Shown here in pieces: positions 1 to 9,833 of a stretch of 64,000 nucleotides of DNA. Position 1 is the first letter of the stretch. Each line of letters begins with the position of its first letter. The notes under the pieces were generated by a model, which saw only the letters and a program-made list of their open reading frames with translations, was not told the DNA's origin and did no database searches. A program made the position numbers and the translations under genes. Source of the DNA: Actinomycetota bacterium (GTDB lineage Bacteria > Actinomycetota > Acidimicrobiia > Acidimicrobiales > Acidimicrobilacustridaceae); NCBI GenBank assembly GCA_016185305.1, contig JACPNV010000007.1, positions 55,931-119,930 on the forward strand, given 5' to 3'.

Positions 1-1
1 G

Positions 2-265
2 CATGCGGGGCCGTCGGTCGACCCGTCGCGGCCGCACGTCGCAACGGTCCTCATGGTGGCGAACCTCGACCCGCACAGGACCCAAGGTGGCTTCGTCGAC
101 CTCGACCCCGGCGCGCTGGGCGTCGACCCCTCCCGCCCCTACCAGGTGCATGACCTCATCGCCGACCGCACCTTCACGTGGGAAGGGCCGCACGTGTACG
201 TCGAGCTCGACCCTCACGAGCAACCCGGCCACCTCTTCCGCGTGACGCAAGGGTCGGAGAGGTGA
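2..265 (+). CDS. glgE: GlgE maltosyltransferase, C-terminal end (partial)
   Basis: Only the last 87 codons are present; the gene runs off the left edge. The frame is open from base 2 to a TGA at 263-265. The readable part carries NLDPHRTQ, then YQVHDL and YVELDP near the end, which matches the C-terminal beta-sandwich of GlgE, the GH13_3 enzyme that transfers maltose from maltose-1-phosphate onto alpha-1,4-glucan. The next gene encodes a trehalose synthase fused to maltokinase, which makes maltose-1-phosphate, so the context fits well. The catalytic domain is outside the window, so the call rests on the C-terminal motif and neighbours. Confidence 0.78.
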   Translation, partial: HAGPSVDPSRPHVATVLMVANLDPHRTQGGFVDLDPGALGVDPSRPYQVHDLIADRTFTWEGPHVYVELDPHEQPGHLFRVTQGSER

Positions 266-273
266 GCGGGCCA

Positions 274-322
274 GACGTCTGTGCAACCAGCCACCCGTGG
301 TGCGGTTCGTTGCACAGACGTC
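274..322 (+). terminator. 14-bp perfect inverted repeat after glgE
   Basis: GACGTCTGTGCAAC at 274-287 is the exact reverse complement of 309-322, separated by 21 nt, and starts 8 nt after the glgE stop. It probably forms a terminator or 3'-end stabilising hairpin. There is no T-tract after it. The rest of the 266-400 gap shows nothing recognisable. Confidence 0.55.
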
Positions 323-400
323 GTCGCCGGCCGCGCTCGCCACCGGCAAGAAGCCGGGTAGGAACGCCTTCTGCGTTCTCTCTGGCAGACTTCGAGGACG

Positions 401-3400
401 ATGCGCTCTGACGCCGATCACGAGCTCTCCGATGTGCCCGACTGGTACAAGGACGCGGTCGTCTACGAGGTCCACGTGCGGGCGTTCGGCGACAGCGACG
501 GCGACGGTATCGGCGACTTCCCCGGCCTGACGGCGCACCTCGACTACCTGGCGCAGCTCGGCGTCACCGCCGTCTGGGTCCTGCCGTTCTACCCGTCGCC
601 CTTGCGCGACGACGGCTACGACATCGCCGACTACCGCGGCATCAACCCGTCCTACGGCACCCTCAAGGACTTCAAGGTCTTCCTGCGGGAGGCGCACAAG
701 CGAGGCCTGCGCGTGATCACGGAGCTCGTCTTGAACCACACGAGCGATCAACATCCGTGGTTCCAGCGGGCGCGCCGGGCCAAAGCCGGCAGCCGGTTCC
801 GCGACTTCTACGCTTGGAGCGACACCCCCGACAAGTGGGGCGAGGCCCGCGTCATCTTCGAGGACTACGAGACGTCGAACTGGTCCTGGGACCCCATCGC
901 CGACGCGTACTTCTGGCACCGGTTCTTCTCGCATCAGCCCGACCTCAACTTCGACAACCCCGAAGTGCGATCGACGATGCTGAAGGTCGTCGACTACTGG
1001 TTCGAGATGGGCGTCGACGGGATGCGACTCGACGCGGTGCCATACCTGTTCGAGCGCGAAGACACCAACTGCGAGAACCTGAAGGAGACCCACGACTTCC
1101 TCCGCGAGCTGCGGGCGCACGTCGACGAGCTCTTTCCCGATCGCATGCTCCTCGCCGAGGCCAACCAGTGGCCGGAGGACGCGGCGGCGTACTTCGGCGA
1201 TCCGCACCGCGGCGGCGACGAGTGCCACATGGCGTTCCACTTCCCCTTGATGCCGCGGTTGTTCATGTCGCTGCGGATGGAAGACCGCACGCCGGTGATC
1301 GACATCCTCCAGCAGACCCCCGAGATCCCCGACGCCAGCCAGTGGGCCACCTTCCTACGCAACCACGACGAGCTCACGCTCGAGATGGTCACCGACGAAG
1401 AGCGCGACTACATGTACCGCGCCTACGCAGCCGACCCCGAGATGCGGGTGAACGTGGGTATCCGCCGCCGGTTGGCGCCGCTGCTCGGCAACGACCGGCG
1501 CAAGATCGAACTGCTCAACGGCTTGCTGTTCGCGCTCCCGGGCACGCCGTTCGTGTACTACGGCGACGAGTTGGGAATGGGCGACAACGTCTACCTCGGC
1601 GACCGCGACAGCGTGCGTACGCCGATGCAGTGGAGCCCCGATCGCAACGCCGGGTTCTCCCAGGCCAATCCCCAGCAGCTCTACCTGCCGACGATCATCG
1701 ACCCCGAGTACCACTACGAGACCGTCAACGTCGAGGGGCAGCAGCGCAACGCCAACTCGTTGCTCTCGTGGATGCGCCGCCTCATCGCTTTGCGCCAGCG
1801 TCACACGGTCTTCGGGCGGGGCGACATCGAGTTCCTCTTCCCCGAGAACGCCAAGGTTCTGTCGTTCATCCGCGCGACCGCGCACGAGAGCGTGCTCGTC
1901 GTGGCCAACCTCTCGCGGTTCGCCCAGAGTGCGCACCTCGATCTTCACGACTACCGCGGCGCGGTGCTGTATGAGCTGTTCGGCGGCACCGAGTTCGGTG
2001 TCGTCGGCGAAGCCGGTTACCAGATGACGCTCGGTCCCTACGGGTTCTATTGGTTCGCGCTCGTGTCGCAGAGCGCCGATCGGCCGGGCGTGGTGGCGAC
2101 CGGCGAAGATCTGCCGGCGCTCTCGGTCGCGGCGGACTGGAAGCAGGTTCTGCGCGGCCGCGGCCGGAGCCCGGCCACCGTGACCACGGTGCTCCCGCCG
2201 TTCCTGGCCCGTTCCCGCTGGTATGCCGGCAAGGCCCGCAAGATCCGCGAGGTCGAGGTGCTCGACATCGTGCCGGCACGCGGCACCAAGGGCCGCGCGC
2301 CCGCGCTCATCGCACTCGTGCACATCGACTACACCGAAGGCGAGCCCGAAACCTACGTGGTGCCGTTGCACGTGGCGAGCGGCGAGCGAGTCGACGAGGT
2401 GCTCGGCGACCACCCGCAGTCCGCCATCGCGTGGGTCGACTTGCGCTCGACGGGTGAGCGGCTGCTGCTGTTCGACGCGGGAGTCGACGAGCCGTTCACT
2501 CAGTCGATGCTCTCGGCGTGCCGCAACCGTCGGACCTACGACTCGCCGTCGGGCGCGACCATCCGCGCGTCGGGCTCGAGCGAGCTGCGGCGCATGTTGC
2601 AGGGGTTGACCGTCGCCGACCTGCCGGCCTCGGTGTCCACCGCCGAACAGAGCAACACGAGCGTGGTCTTCGGCAACCGGGTGATGATGAAGCTCTTCCG
2701 CCGCGCGCAGGAGGGCGTCAATCCCGATCTCGAGATCGGTCGCTTCCTCACGGAGCAGGCGAAGTACCCGCACGCCGCGCCGTTCCTCGGGGCCGTCGAG
2801 TACCAGCAGGGCCGCCGGGCCGAGGCTCGCACGCTCGGTGTCCTGTACGGCTATGTCAGCAACGAGGGCGACGCGTGGCACTACACGCTCGACGCGTTGA
2901 GCCTGTACTACGAGCACGCGGTGCACGCACTGGACGACGCGGAGCCTGCACCGGACTTCTCGCGTGCGTTCGATGCGTCCGACCGCGAGCTGCCCGCACC
3001 GGTGGCCGAGACGATCGGGCCCTACCTCGATTCCGCCGAGCTGCTCGGGCGCCGCACCGCGCAGCTCCATGCGGCGCTCGCGAGTGGCGGCGGCGACGCC
3101 TTCACGCCCGAGCCGTTCACGACGCTGTACCAGCGGTCGCTCTACCAGTCGCTCCAAGCGCAGGTGCGCCCGACCATGCAACTGATCCGGCGCACGCTCG
3201 ACCGCCTGCCCGAGCCGGCTCGTTCCGCCGCCGATGCCGTGCTCGCCGCCGAGCAACAGGTCCATGATCTGTATGCCCGCGTGCGCACGGGCAAGCTGGG
3301 CGGCCACCGCACGCGCATCCACGGCGACTTCCACCTCGGGCAGGTCCTGCATGCCGGCCGCGACTTCGTCATCATCGACTTCGAGGGCGAGCCGTCACGA

Positions 3401-3787
3401 TCGCCGACCGAGCGCCGCATCAAGAAGAGCCCGCTCGTCGATGTGGCCGGGATGGTCCGGTCGTTCCAGTATGCGGAGCGCGCCAGCCTGACGATCATGG
3501 AAGAGCGCGGGCTCGCTGGTCCTGCCGATCGTGACGTGCTCGTCTCGCGGGGTCGCTTGTGGTCGTCGTGGGTGTCGATCCGGTTCCTGCAGGGCTACTT
3601 CGACGAGATCGATGCCAACGGCGGCACCGGCCTGCTCCCCTCCACGGCCGATGATCGGCGGGCGCTGCTCGACGCGCTGGTGCTCGACAAGGCGATGTAC
3701 GAGGTCCGCTACGAGCTCAACAACCGCCCGCACTGGGCACCCATCCCCCTCGACGGCATCCGCCGCGTGCTGGCCGGGGCACGATGA
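401..3787 (+). CDS. treS: Trehalose synthase / maltokinase fusion (TreS-Mak)
   Basis: A 1128-residue fusion of two enzymes. Residues 1 to about 560 are a GH13 trehalose synthase that interconverts trehalose and maltose. The nucleophile is Asp211 in GMRLDA, the acid/base Glu253 in LLAEA, and Asp323 lies in RNHDE; RTPMQW is a TreS hallmark. Residues about 570-1128 are a maltokinase (Pep2/Mak), which makes maltose-1-phosphate, with the kinase-like IHGDFHLGQ (Asp976) and VIIDFEGEP. Fused TreS-Mak proteins are known in actinobacteria, where they feed GlgE. The ATG at 401 puts the conserved WYKDAV block about 10 residues in. The stop overlaps malQ (ATGA), so the two are co-transcribed. Confidence 0.93.
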   Translation: MRSDADHELSDVPDWYKDAVVYEVHVRAFGDSDGDGIGDFPGLTAHLDYLAQLGVTAVWVLPFYPSPLRDDGYDIADYRGINPSYGTLKDFKVFLREAHKRGLRVITELVLNHTSDQHPWFQRARRAKAGSRFRDFYAWSDTPDKWGEARVIFEDYETSNWSWDPIADAYFWHRFFSHQPDLNFDNPEVRSTMLKVVDYWFEMGVDGMRLDAVPYLFEREDTNCENLKETHDFLRELRAHVDELFPDRMLLAEANQWPEDAAAYFGDPHRGGDECHMAFHFPLMPRLFMSLRMEDRTPVIDILQQTPEIPDASQWATFLRNHDELTLEMVTDEERDYMYRAYAADPEMRVNVGIRRRLAPLLGNDRRKIELLNGLLFALPGTPFVYYGDELGMGDNVYLGDRDSVRTPMQWSPDRNAGFSQANPQQLYLPTIIDPEYHYETVNVEGQQRNANSLLSWMRRLIALRQRHTVFGRGDIEFLFPENAKVLSFIRATAHESVLVVANLSRFAQSAHLDLHDYRGAVLYELFGGTEFGVVGEAGYQMTLGPYGFYWFALVSQSADRPGVVATGEDLPALSVAADWKQVLRGRGRSPATVTTVLPPFLARSRWYAGKARKIREVEVLDIVPARGTKGRAPALIALVHIDYTEGEPETYVVPLHVASGERVDEVLGDHPQSAIAWVDLRSTGERLLLFDAGVDEPFTQSMLSACRNRRTYDSPSGATIRASGSSELRRMLQGLTVADLPASVSTAEQSNTSVVFGNRVMMKLFRRAQEGVNPDLEIGRFLTEQAKYPHAAPFLGAVEYQQGRRAEARTLGVLYGYVSNEGDAWHYTLDALSLYYEHAVHALDDAEPAPDFSRAFDASDRELPAPVAETIGPYLDSAELLGRRTAQLHAALASGGGDAFTPEPFTTLYQRSLYQSLQAQVRPTMQLIRRTLDRLPEPARSAADAVLAAEQQVHDLYARVRTGKLGGHRTRIHGDFHLGQVLHAGRDFVIIDFEGEPSRSPTERRIKKSPLVDVAGMVRSFQYAERASLTIMEERGLAGPADRDVLVSRGRLWSSWVSIRFLQGYFDEIDANGGTGLLPSTADDRRALLDALVLDKAMYEVRYELNNRPHWAPIPLDGIRRVLAGAR

Positions 3788-5820
3788 CCCAGGAGGACGA
3801 CTGGCGCCGCGGCCTGGGCGAGCTGGCGTGGGCGGTCGGCGTCGAGCCGCAGTACCACGACATCTCGGGCGAGCCGCACACGGCCGCCGTCGACACGTTG
3901 ATCGCCGTGCTGGCTGCATGGGGCGTTCCGCTCGCGCGGCTTGCCGACGTGCCGGCGGCCTGGACGTGGTGGCACGAACGGGTGGCCGCAACGGTGGTCG
4001 AGCCGGTTGTGGCCGCGCGCCAGGGTGAACCGCTCGGCTTCCGCCTTCGCCTTCCCGCCTCCGCGAGCGTCGGTTCGCTGCGGGCCGGGCTCCGGTGCGA
4101 GGACGGCACCGAGATCGAGCTCGGCACCGCCGGCTTCACCGAGCCCGAACATCGGTGGCATGGGCCGATAGAGACGAAGGAATGGTGGCTCTCGTTCCCG
4201 GCCGCGCGCCCGGCCGGATACCACCGCTTGCTGCTGGACCTCGGCGACGAGGTCATCGAGTCGTCGCTCATCGCCTCGCCCACCACGGTTCGCCGTTTCG
4301 CGGATGGCGAGCGCGCGTGGGGCGTCTTCGCTCCGATGTACGCGCTTCGCGGCGGAGCCAACGTGGGTGGCTTCGATCGGTTGGCCGAGTGGGTGTCGAC
4401 GACCGGGGGTTCGGTCATGGCCACCCTCCCTGTGCTCGCGACCTACCTCGACAAGCCGTTCGCGCCCAGTCCCTACATCCCCGTCAGCCGCCGCTTCTGG
4501 AACGAGCTCTTCCTCGACACGTCCCGAGCGCCCGACGACGAAGCCGGGCCGTTCGACTACCGCGCCCGCGCCCGCGCCGTCCACCGCGCGCTCGAAGGCA
4601 TGACCCCCGACGAAACGGGTAGCTCTTCGGGCATGCCCGACCTCGACCGGTACGCCACGTTTCGCGCGGTCGCGGCACGAGCGAAGACGGGATGGCGCGA
4701 GTGGCCGGCGCGGCTGCAGCGGGGCGAGGTCCGCGCCGGAGACTTCGATCCGCTGGTCGCGGAGCTGCACACGCGGGCGCAGCAGAAGATGCGTGCGCAG
4801 ATGCTCGACCTGGCGTCGACGATGCGAGGGCGTGGCCAGCGGCTCTACCTCGACCTTCCGATCGGCGCGCATCCCGACGGCTTCGACACGTGGCACGAAC
4901 GCGAGCTCTTCGCCACTGGCGTGGCGACGGGCGCGCCGCCCGACGACTTCTTCTCCGAGGGGCAGAACTGGGGCCTCCCGCCGGCGCTGCCGCATGAGGG
5001 GCGCCGGCAGGGGCACGAGCACTTCCGCGACTGCCTCCGCCATCACATGGAGGTCGCCGGCGTCCTCCGTCTCGACCACGTCATGGCGCTGCACCGCCTC
5101 TACTGGGTGCCCGACGGGTTCGCGGCGACCGAGGGTGCCTACGTCCGCTACCCGCGCGACGAGCTGTTCGGGGTGCTGGCCATCGAATCCGAGCGCCACG
5201 ACTGCATCGTCGTCGGCGAAGACCTCGGCACGGTTCCCGACGAAGTGCGCGAAGCGATGGCCCGCCACGGCGTGCACGGCATGTACGTCGCGCAGTTCTC
5301 GCTGCCCTCCACCGAGGGTGCCGACCCGTTGCCGCCGGCACCGTCAACGGTCGCGAGCATCAACACCCACGACACCCCGACGTTCACCGGCTTCACGCAC
5401 GGCCTCGACATCGCGCATCGAGTCGAATCCGAGTGGCTCGACGTCCACGACGCCCACGGCGAGTTCGAGCATCGGGCGGCCCAGATCGACAACCTCCGCC
5501 GCTACCTCGCCGACCGAGCGCTCGTCGATCAGGCCGGTGACGATCAGGCCGGAGACGATCGAGCCGGAGACGATCGAGCCCTGCTCGCCGGCCTGCTGCG
5601 GTTCCTCGGGGCGAGCGACGCCGCCTGCGTGCTCGTCGCTCTCGAGGATCTCTGGGGTGAAGCGCACCCGCAGAACATCCCCGGAACCTCGGTTGACCAG
5701 CCCAATTGGGTGCAGCGGTTTCCGTTCGAGCTCGGCGAGCTGGCCGACCTACCCGTCGTCAAGGAAGCATTGACAACTCTCGACCGCGCTCGGAAGGAGC
5801 CCTCTCGTGATCCTCGGTGA
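3784..5820 (+). CDS. malQ: 4-alpha-glucanotransferase (amylomaltase)
   Basis: A 678-residue GH77 enzyme that moves alpha-1,4-glucan segments between acceptors and releases glucose. The three catalytic acids are visible: Asp431 in LRLDHV, Glu479 in VVGEDLG and Asp530 in INTHDTP. The 160-residue N-terminal extension resembles the long actinobacterial MalQ form. It starts in an ATGA overlap with treS-mak and its last 14 bases overlap the glgB start, so it sits in the middle of a translationally coupled operon. An acidic tandem repeat (DQAGD units, residues about 582-599) lies between the last catalytic segment and the conserved C-terminal end, and may be a variable loop. Confidence 0.92.
   Translation: MTQEDDWRRGLGELAWAVGVEPQYHDISGEPHTAAVDTLIAVLAAWGVPLARLADVPAAWTWWHERVAATVVEPVVAARQGEPLGFRLRLPASASVGSLRAGLRCEDGTEIELGTAGFTEPEHRWHGPIETKEWWLSFPAARPAGYHRLLLDLGDEVIESSLIASPTTVRRFADGERAWGVFAPMYALRGGANVGGFDRLAEWVSTTGGSVMATLPVLATYLDKPFAPSPYIPVSRRFWNELFLDTSRAPDDEAGPFDYRARARAVHRALEGMTPDETGSSSGMPDLDRYATFRAVAARAKTGWREWPARLQRGEVRAGDFDPLVAELHTRAQQKMRAQMLDLASTMRGRGQRLYLDLPIGAHPDGFDTWHERELFATGVATGAPPDDFFSEGQNWGLPPALPHEGRRQGHEHFRDCLRHHMEVAGVLRLDHVMALHRLYWVPDGFAATEGAYVRYPRDELFGVLAIESERHDCIVVGEDLGTVPDEVREAMARHGVHGMYVAQFSLPSTEGADPLPPAPSTVASINTHDTPTFTGFTHGLDIAHRVESEWLDVHDAHGEFEHRAAQIDNLRRYLADRALVDQAGDDQAGDDRAGDDRALLAGLLRFLGASDAACVLVALEDLWGEAHPQNIPGTSVDQPNWVQRFPFELGELADLPVVKEALTTLDRARKEPSRDPR
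5527..5580 (+). repeat. 15-bp tandem repeat inside malQ
   Basis: About 3.6 imperfect copies of a 15-bp unit starting GATCAGGCCGG or GATCGAGCCGG. The unit length is a multiple of three, so copy-number change would keep the malQ frame and only lengthen or shorten a D/A/G-rich loop. Confidence 0.85.
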
Positions 5821-7687
5821 CGACGATCTCTGGCTGTTCAACGAAGGCAACCACACGCGCTTGTACGAGCGGTTGGGCGCGCACGTCCTGCCCGGCACCG
5901 ATGAGGTCAGCTTCGCCGTGTGGGCGCCGAACGCGCGGCGGGTCTCGGTCTTCGGCGACTTCAACGAGTGGGACCCGCGCGGCTGCCCTATGGAGGTGGA
6001 AGGGCCGTCCGGCATCTGGCACCGGCGCGTCGCGGGCATCCCGCCCGGCACCCGCTACAAGTACCGGATCGAATCGCGGCACGATGAGTACTTCGCCGAC
6101 AAGGCCGACCCCTTCGCGTTCCACGCCGAGCAGCCGCCGAACACTGCTTCGGTCGTGTGGGACCTCGGCTACGAGTGGGGCGACGGCGACTGGATGGCCT
6201 CGCGGCGAGAACGCAACGCGCTTGGCGCACCGATGTCGATCTACGAGATGCACCTGGGCTCGTGGCGCCATGCGCCCGGCGAGCTGCGGTCGCTGAACTA
6301 CCGCGAGCTCGCGCCGGTGCTGGCGCGCTACCTGAACGAGCTGGGGTTCACCCACGTCGAGCTCCTGCCCGTGATGGAGCATCCGTTCTACGGCTCGTGG
6401 GGTTACCAGACGACCGGCTACTTCGCGCCGACCTCGCGCTTCGGCCCGCCGCAGGACTTCATGGAGCTCGTCGACGTCTTGCACCAGCACGGCATCGGTG
6501 TGCTCCTCGACTGGGTTCCCTCGCACTTCCCGGCCGACGCCCACAGCCTCGGCTACTTCGACGGCACCCATCTCTACGAGCACGCCGACCCGCGGCAGGG
6601 GCGCCACCCCGACTGGGACTCGCTCATCTTCAACTACGACCGCCACGAGGTGCGCAGCTTCCTGCTGTCGAGCGCGCACTTCTGGCTCGACCGCTACCAC
6701 GCCGACGGGCTGCGCGTCGACGCCGTCGCGTCGATGCTCTACCTCGACTACTCGCGGGAGGACGGGGAGTGGATCCCCAACGAGCACGGCGGCAACGAGA
6801 ACCTCGGCGCGCTGCGCTTCATCAAACGGCTCAACGAGAGCGCGTACGGCGACTTCCCCGACGTGCAGACCTTCGCCGAGGAGTCGACCGCGTGGCCGAT
6901 GGTGTCGCGGCCGACCGACGTCGGTGGCCTCGGGTTCGGCATGAAGTGGGACATGGGCTGGATGCACGACACCTTGCAGTACTTCGAGCGCGAGCCCATC
7001 CACCGCCGCTTCCACCAGGACGAGCTGACCTTCCGCATGGTCTACGCGTGGAACGAGAACTTCTGCCTCCCGCTCTCCCATGACGAGGTCGTGCACGGCA
7101 AGCGCTCGCTGCTCGCCAAGATGCCCGGCGACCGGTGGCAGCAGCTTGCCAACCTCCGTGCGATGTTCGGGTACCTGTACGGCCAGCCCGGCAAGAAGCT
7201 GTTGTTCATGGGCAGCGAGCTCGCGCCGCCGGGGGAGTGGAACCACGATCACCAGTTGCCGTGGGAGCTCCTCGACGACCCCGGCCATGCCGGCATCCAT
7301 AGCTGGATCGCCCATCTCAACCATCTGCACCGGGCCGAGCCCGCGCTCCACGACCTCGACTTCGAGCCGCGCGGGTTCGAGTGGGTCGACACGTCGGACA
7401 GCGCAAGCTCGGTGCTCGCCTTCCTGCGCCACCCGTCCAAAGCCGACGGGCGGCCGGTGCTCGTCGTGTGCAACTTCACGCCGGTGCCACGCCAGCACTA
7501 CACGGTCGGCGTGCCCGCGCCCGGTCGCTGGGTCGAGCTGGCCAACAGCGACGCCGAGGTCTACGGCGGCAGTGGCTGGGGCAATCTGGGGGCGGTCGAG
7601 ACCACGGAGGTGAAACGCCATGGCCGCCCGCAGGCCCTCGAGCTCGCTCTCCCCCCGCTGTCGGTCACGTTCCTGGCGCCGGCCTGA
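5807..7687 (+). CDS. glgB: 1,4-alpha-glucan branching enzyme
   Basis: A 626-residue GH13_9 branching enzyme that cuts alpha-1,4-glucan chains and re-attaches them as alpha-1,6 branches. An N-terminal CBM48 ([15 protein letters not shown]) precedes the barrel. Catalytic residues are Asp305 in LRVDAV, Glu358 in FAEEST and Asp426 in LSHDEV. It lacks the extra N-terminal domain of the roughly 730-residue GlgB proteins. The GTG start at 5807 is set by a strong GAAGGAG ribosome binding site about 8 nt upstream and lies inside the end of malQ. It completes the GlgE-pathway operon: TreS-Mak makes maltose-1-phosphate, GlgE polymerises it and GlgB branches it. Confidence 0.94.
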   Translation: MILGDDDLWLFNEGNHTRLYERLGAHVLPGTDEVSFAVWAPNARRVSVFGDFNEWDPRGCPMEVEGPSGIWHRRVAGIPPGTRYKYRIESRHDEYFADKADPFAFHAEQPPNTASVVWDLGYEWGDGDWMASRRERNALGAPMSIYEMHLGSWRHAPGELRSLNYRELAPVLARYLNELGFTHVELLPVMEHPFYGSWGYQTTGYFAPTSRFGPPQDFMELVDVLHQHGIGVLLDWVPSHFPADAHSLGYFDGTHLYEHADPRQGRHPDWDSLIFNYDRHEVRSFLLSSAHFWLDRYHADGLRVDAVASMLYLDYSREDGEWIPNEHGGNENLGALRFIKRLNESAYGDFPDVQTFAEESTAWPMVSRPTDVGGLGFGMKWDMGWMHDTLQYFEREPIHRRFHQDELTFRMVYAWNENFCLPLSHDEVVHGKRSLLAKMPGDRWQQLANLRAMFGYLYGQPGKKLLFMGSELAPPGEWNHDHQLPWELLDDPGHAGIHSWIAHLNHLHRAEPALHDLDFEPRGFEWVDTSDSASSVLAFLRHPSKADGRPVLVVCNFTPVPRQHYTVGVPAPGRWVELANSDAEVYGGSGWGNLGAVETTEVKRHGRPQALELALPPLSVTFLAPA

Positions 7688-7708
7688 GCGAGTTCGCGTG
7701 CCGTGTTC

Positions 7709-7821
7709 TGGTGGCGGATCTCGCCCATTCCGGAGGGAATACGCCACCGGTTGCGGGCAGGCGTCGCCAGTCGCCCATCTGGTGGCGGATCTCGCTGGTG
7801 GCTGGGGAAATCCGCCACCGG
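7709..7821 (+). repeat. Two tandem stem-loops after glgB
   Basis: A 16-nt direct repeat (TGGTGGCGGATCTCGC) occurs at 7709-7724 and 7780-7795. Each copy begins an inverted repeat: GGTGGCG at 7710-7716 pairs with 7742-7748, and GGTGGCGGAT at 7781-7790 pairs perfectly with 7810-7819. The first also encloses a small ATTCC/GGAAT hairpin. The pair lies 22 nt after the glgB stop and may act as a double terminator or be a short repetitive element. The rest of the 311-bp gap (7688-7998) holds the promoter below and a leader. Confidence 0.6.
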
Positions 7822-7862
7822 TTCGGCCGGGAGGCCGAAGCGGCCCGGTGTCCGTGGTGTGC

Positions 7863-7891
7863 TTCAGTTTCATGACGTTTTCCGGTAGCCT
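7863..7891 (+). promoter_or_regulatory. Candidate sigma-70-type promoter for mptB-like gene
   Basis: TTCAGT (7863-7868) and TAGCCT (7886-7891) are spaced by exactly 17 nt. Transcription would begin near 7898 and leave a leader of about 100 nt. That leader contains short inverted repeats such as GGCTCC/GGAGCC. No known riboswitch was recognised in it. Confidence 0.5.
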
Positions 7892-7998
7892 TCCAGCCGT
7901 CGAGAACGGCGGAAACCCTTTCAGTCGAACAAGTGCGGCTCCGCAGTTGGGAGCCAGGCGTGGCACCGGCTCACCGGTGACGGAGGCGTGCGAGCGAG

Positions 7999-9756
7999 AT
8001 GACAGCTGACGAGAACGGCCCGGTGAGCGACGGCGACGCCGTTCCCGCATCCGCCGTGGCGGCGACCATCGAACCCGCGACCATCCCTCCCGCAGCGACG
8101 TCCCCTGCCGGTGCTCTCGCGGTCGACACGGGTACCGATCTGCGCTTGGGCAGCCGCTTCGCCACAGGCGTCGCCCAGTGGGTGCATTCGCTCGGCGTCA
8201 CGCCCGCCGAGGAGGTCTCGCCGCATGCGCCGCCGGCTGGTGCCTTCCAAGAACGCGCCGTGGTTTCCCGCGTCGACCTGATCACCGTGCTCTCGGCCGT
8301 CTCGGGCCTCGTCGGCACGCTCTTGATCGCGGCGTCGGCGCCGGTGTGGCGCCTCGCGCCGCCGTCATGGCGTCTGGTCGTTCCTGGGGTTCCCCACCCC
8401 GGCTCGTCGTTCGTCAACGCCAGCTTCTTCACCGCGGGCCTCGTGCTGCTCGGGTTCGGGTGGGTGGGCCTCATCGGCCGGGCCGAGCGGCTGCCCGGCT
8501 CCGAGCGGCGCAAGTGGGTGACCGTGCTCGCCGTCGGGCTGCTGTGGACCCTTCCCGTCCTGCTCGGCCCACCCCTTCTGAGCAACGACGTCTACAGCTA
8601 CGTGGCCCAGGGCGAGATGGCCAGCCGAGGCTTCGACCCGACCGCGGTCGGTCCCGTCGTGCTCGGCCGGGGCGATACGTTGCGGGCGGTCGATCCCACC
8701 TGGCGGACGGCTCCTGCGCCCTACGGCCCAGCGTGGATCGGCCTGAGCGAGGCGGTCGTAGACGCCACCGGGCACGATCCCGCGGCGGCGGTCTGGGCGT
8801 TCCGTGCCATCGTCGTTCTCGGCGTGCTGCTCGCGGCCATAGGAGTGGTGCAGATCGCCCGGTACTACGGCGTGTCCGAGACCGTCGCGCTCGCGGTCGG
8901 CATCGCGAACCCCTTGGTGATCATCTACCTCATCGGCGGCACGCACAACGACGCCCTGATGATGGGCTTCCTTGCCCTCGGGGTGGCCGCTGCGCTCAAA
9001 GACAGACGTGGTCTCGCCATCGTCCTTGTCGCGCTCGCGACCGCGGTGAAACTCCCGGCCGCGGCCGGGCTCTTGTTCCTCGGATGGCATTTCGCGGGCC
9101 TCGGCGCCTCGTTGAAGCAGCGGGTGGTCTCGGTCCTCAAGGTCGTCGGTGCCAGCGCGGCGATCATCGCGGCGATCTCGGTGGTCACCGGCACCGGCAT
9201 CGGCTGGATCACGGCGCTGACCAACACCGGCAAGGTGATGGACACGTTCTCGCTGATGACGATGCTCGGCTACTTCGCCAGCGATGCCGTCAAGTTCCTT
9301 CGCATCACGGAGAACCCCGAGCTGCTCGTCGCGCCGGTGCGCCTGCTCGGTGTTCTCGTCTCCGGCTCGCTCTCGGCGCTGCTGCTGTGGCGGTCCGATC
9401 GAGTGGGGCTGCCGCGCGCGCTCGGGCTCAGCATGATCTTGGTCGTGCTGCTCAGCCCCGTCGTGTGGCCCTGGTATCTCCCCGCCGGCTTCGCGCTGGT
9501 CGCGGCCGCGGGCCTGGGGCGCTTCCGGCCGTCATACCTCGTCGTGTGCGTGGCCGCGACCGCGCTCGTGTGGCCCACCTCGGTCGACCCGATCCTGTTC
9601 CTGCAGGAGTACCAGCGCGTCCTCAGCTTCGGCGTGATCCTGTTGATCGCGGCCTGCGCGCTTCTCGCGCAGAAGTGGGCGGTGCGGCGCGAGGCCCGGC
9701 GGGCCATCCGCCGCCGCGAGGCGATGGCGCGCTACGAAGAGCTCGTCGGCGCGTGA
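7999..9756 (+). CDS. MptB-like polyprenol-phosphomannose mannosyltransferase
   Basis: A 585-residue multi-pass membrane protein of the GT-C fold. A cytoplasmic N-terminus of about 95 residues precedes roughly a dozen hydrophobic segments. The first large external loop carries SNDVYSYVAQGE and, further on, APYGPAW, the signature of MptA/MptB enzymes that add alpha-1,6-mannose from polyprenyl-phosphomannose to lipoglycan cores in actinobacteria. It stands alone between the glucan operon and the Mg2+ transporters. The isomerase, mannomutase and GT2 genes near 38-42 kb could provide its donor. The acceptor in this organism cannot be read from sequence. Confidence 0.75.
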   Translation: MTADENGPVSDGDAVPASAVAATIEPATIPPAATSPAGALAVDTGTDLRLGSRFATGVAQWVHSLGVTPAEEVSPHAPPAGAFQERAVVSRVDLITVLSAVSGLVGTLLIAASAPVWRLAPPSWRLVVPGVPHPGSSFVNASFFTAGLVLLGFGWVGLIGRAERLPGSERRKWVTVLAVGLLWTLPVLLGPPLLSNDVYSYVAQGEMASRGFDPTAVGPVVLGRGDTLRAVDPTWRTAPAPYGPAWIGLSEAVVDATGHDPAAAVWAFRAIVVLGVLLAAIGVVQIARYYGVSETVALAVGIANPLVIIYLIGGTHNDALMMGFLALGVAAALKDRRGLAIVLVALATAVKLPAAAGLLFLGWHFAGLGASLKQRVVSVLKVVGASAAIIAAISVVTGTGIGWITALTNTGKVMDTFSLMTMLGYFASDAVKFLRITENPELLVAPVRLLGVLVSGSLSALLLWRSDRVGLPRALGLSMILVVLLSPVVWPWYLPAGFALVAAAGLGRFRPSYLVVCVAATALVWPTSVDPILFLQEYQRVLSFGVILLIAACALLAQKWAVRREARRAIRRREAMARYEELVGA

Positions 9757-9833
9757 GCAACGCATGCCGGTCACGGCGTAGCCGGTAATGTGTCCGCCGA
9801 TGTCCAGCCGTCCCTCGGAGCCTCCTAGTTGCC

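Noticed and set aside
1355..3352. Long antisense open frame (665 codons) opposite treS-mak
   Set aside because: High-GC shadow; the sense strand encodes a full set of TreS and Mak motifs, and the antisense product is Arg/Val/Glu-rich without any recognisable domain.
9799..9833. Start at ATG 9799 for the MgtE-like gene, after TAATGT
   Set aside because: This ATG is in a different frame from the transporter and gives no family sequence.
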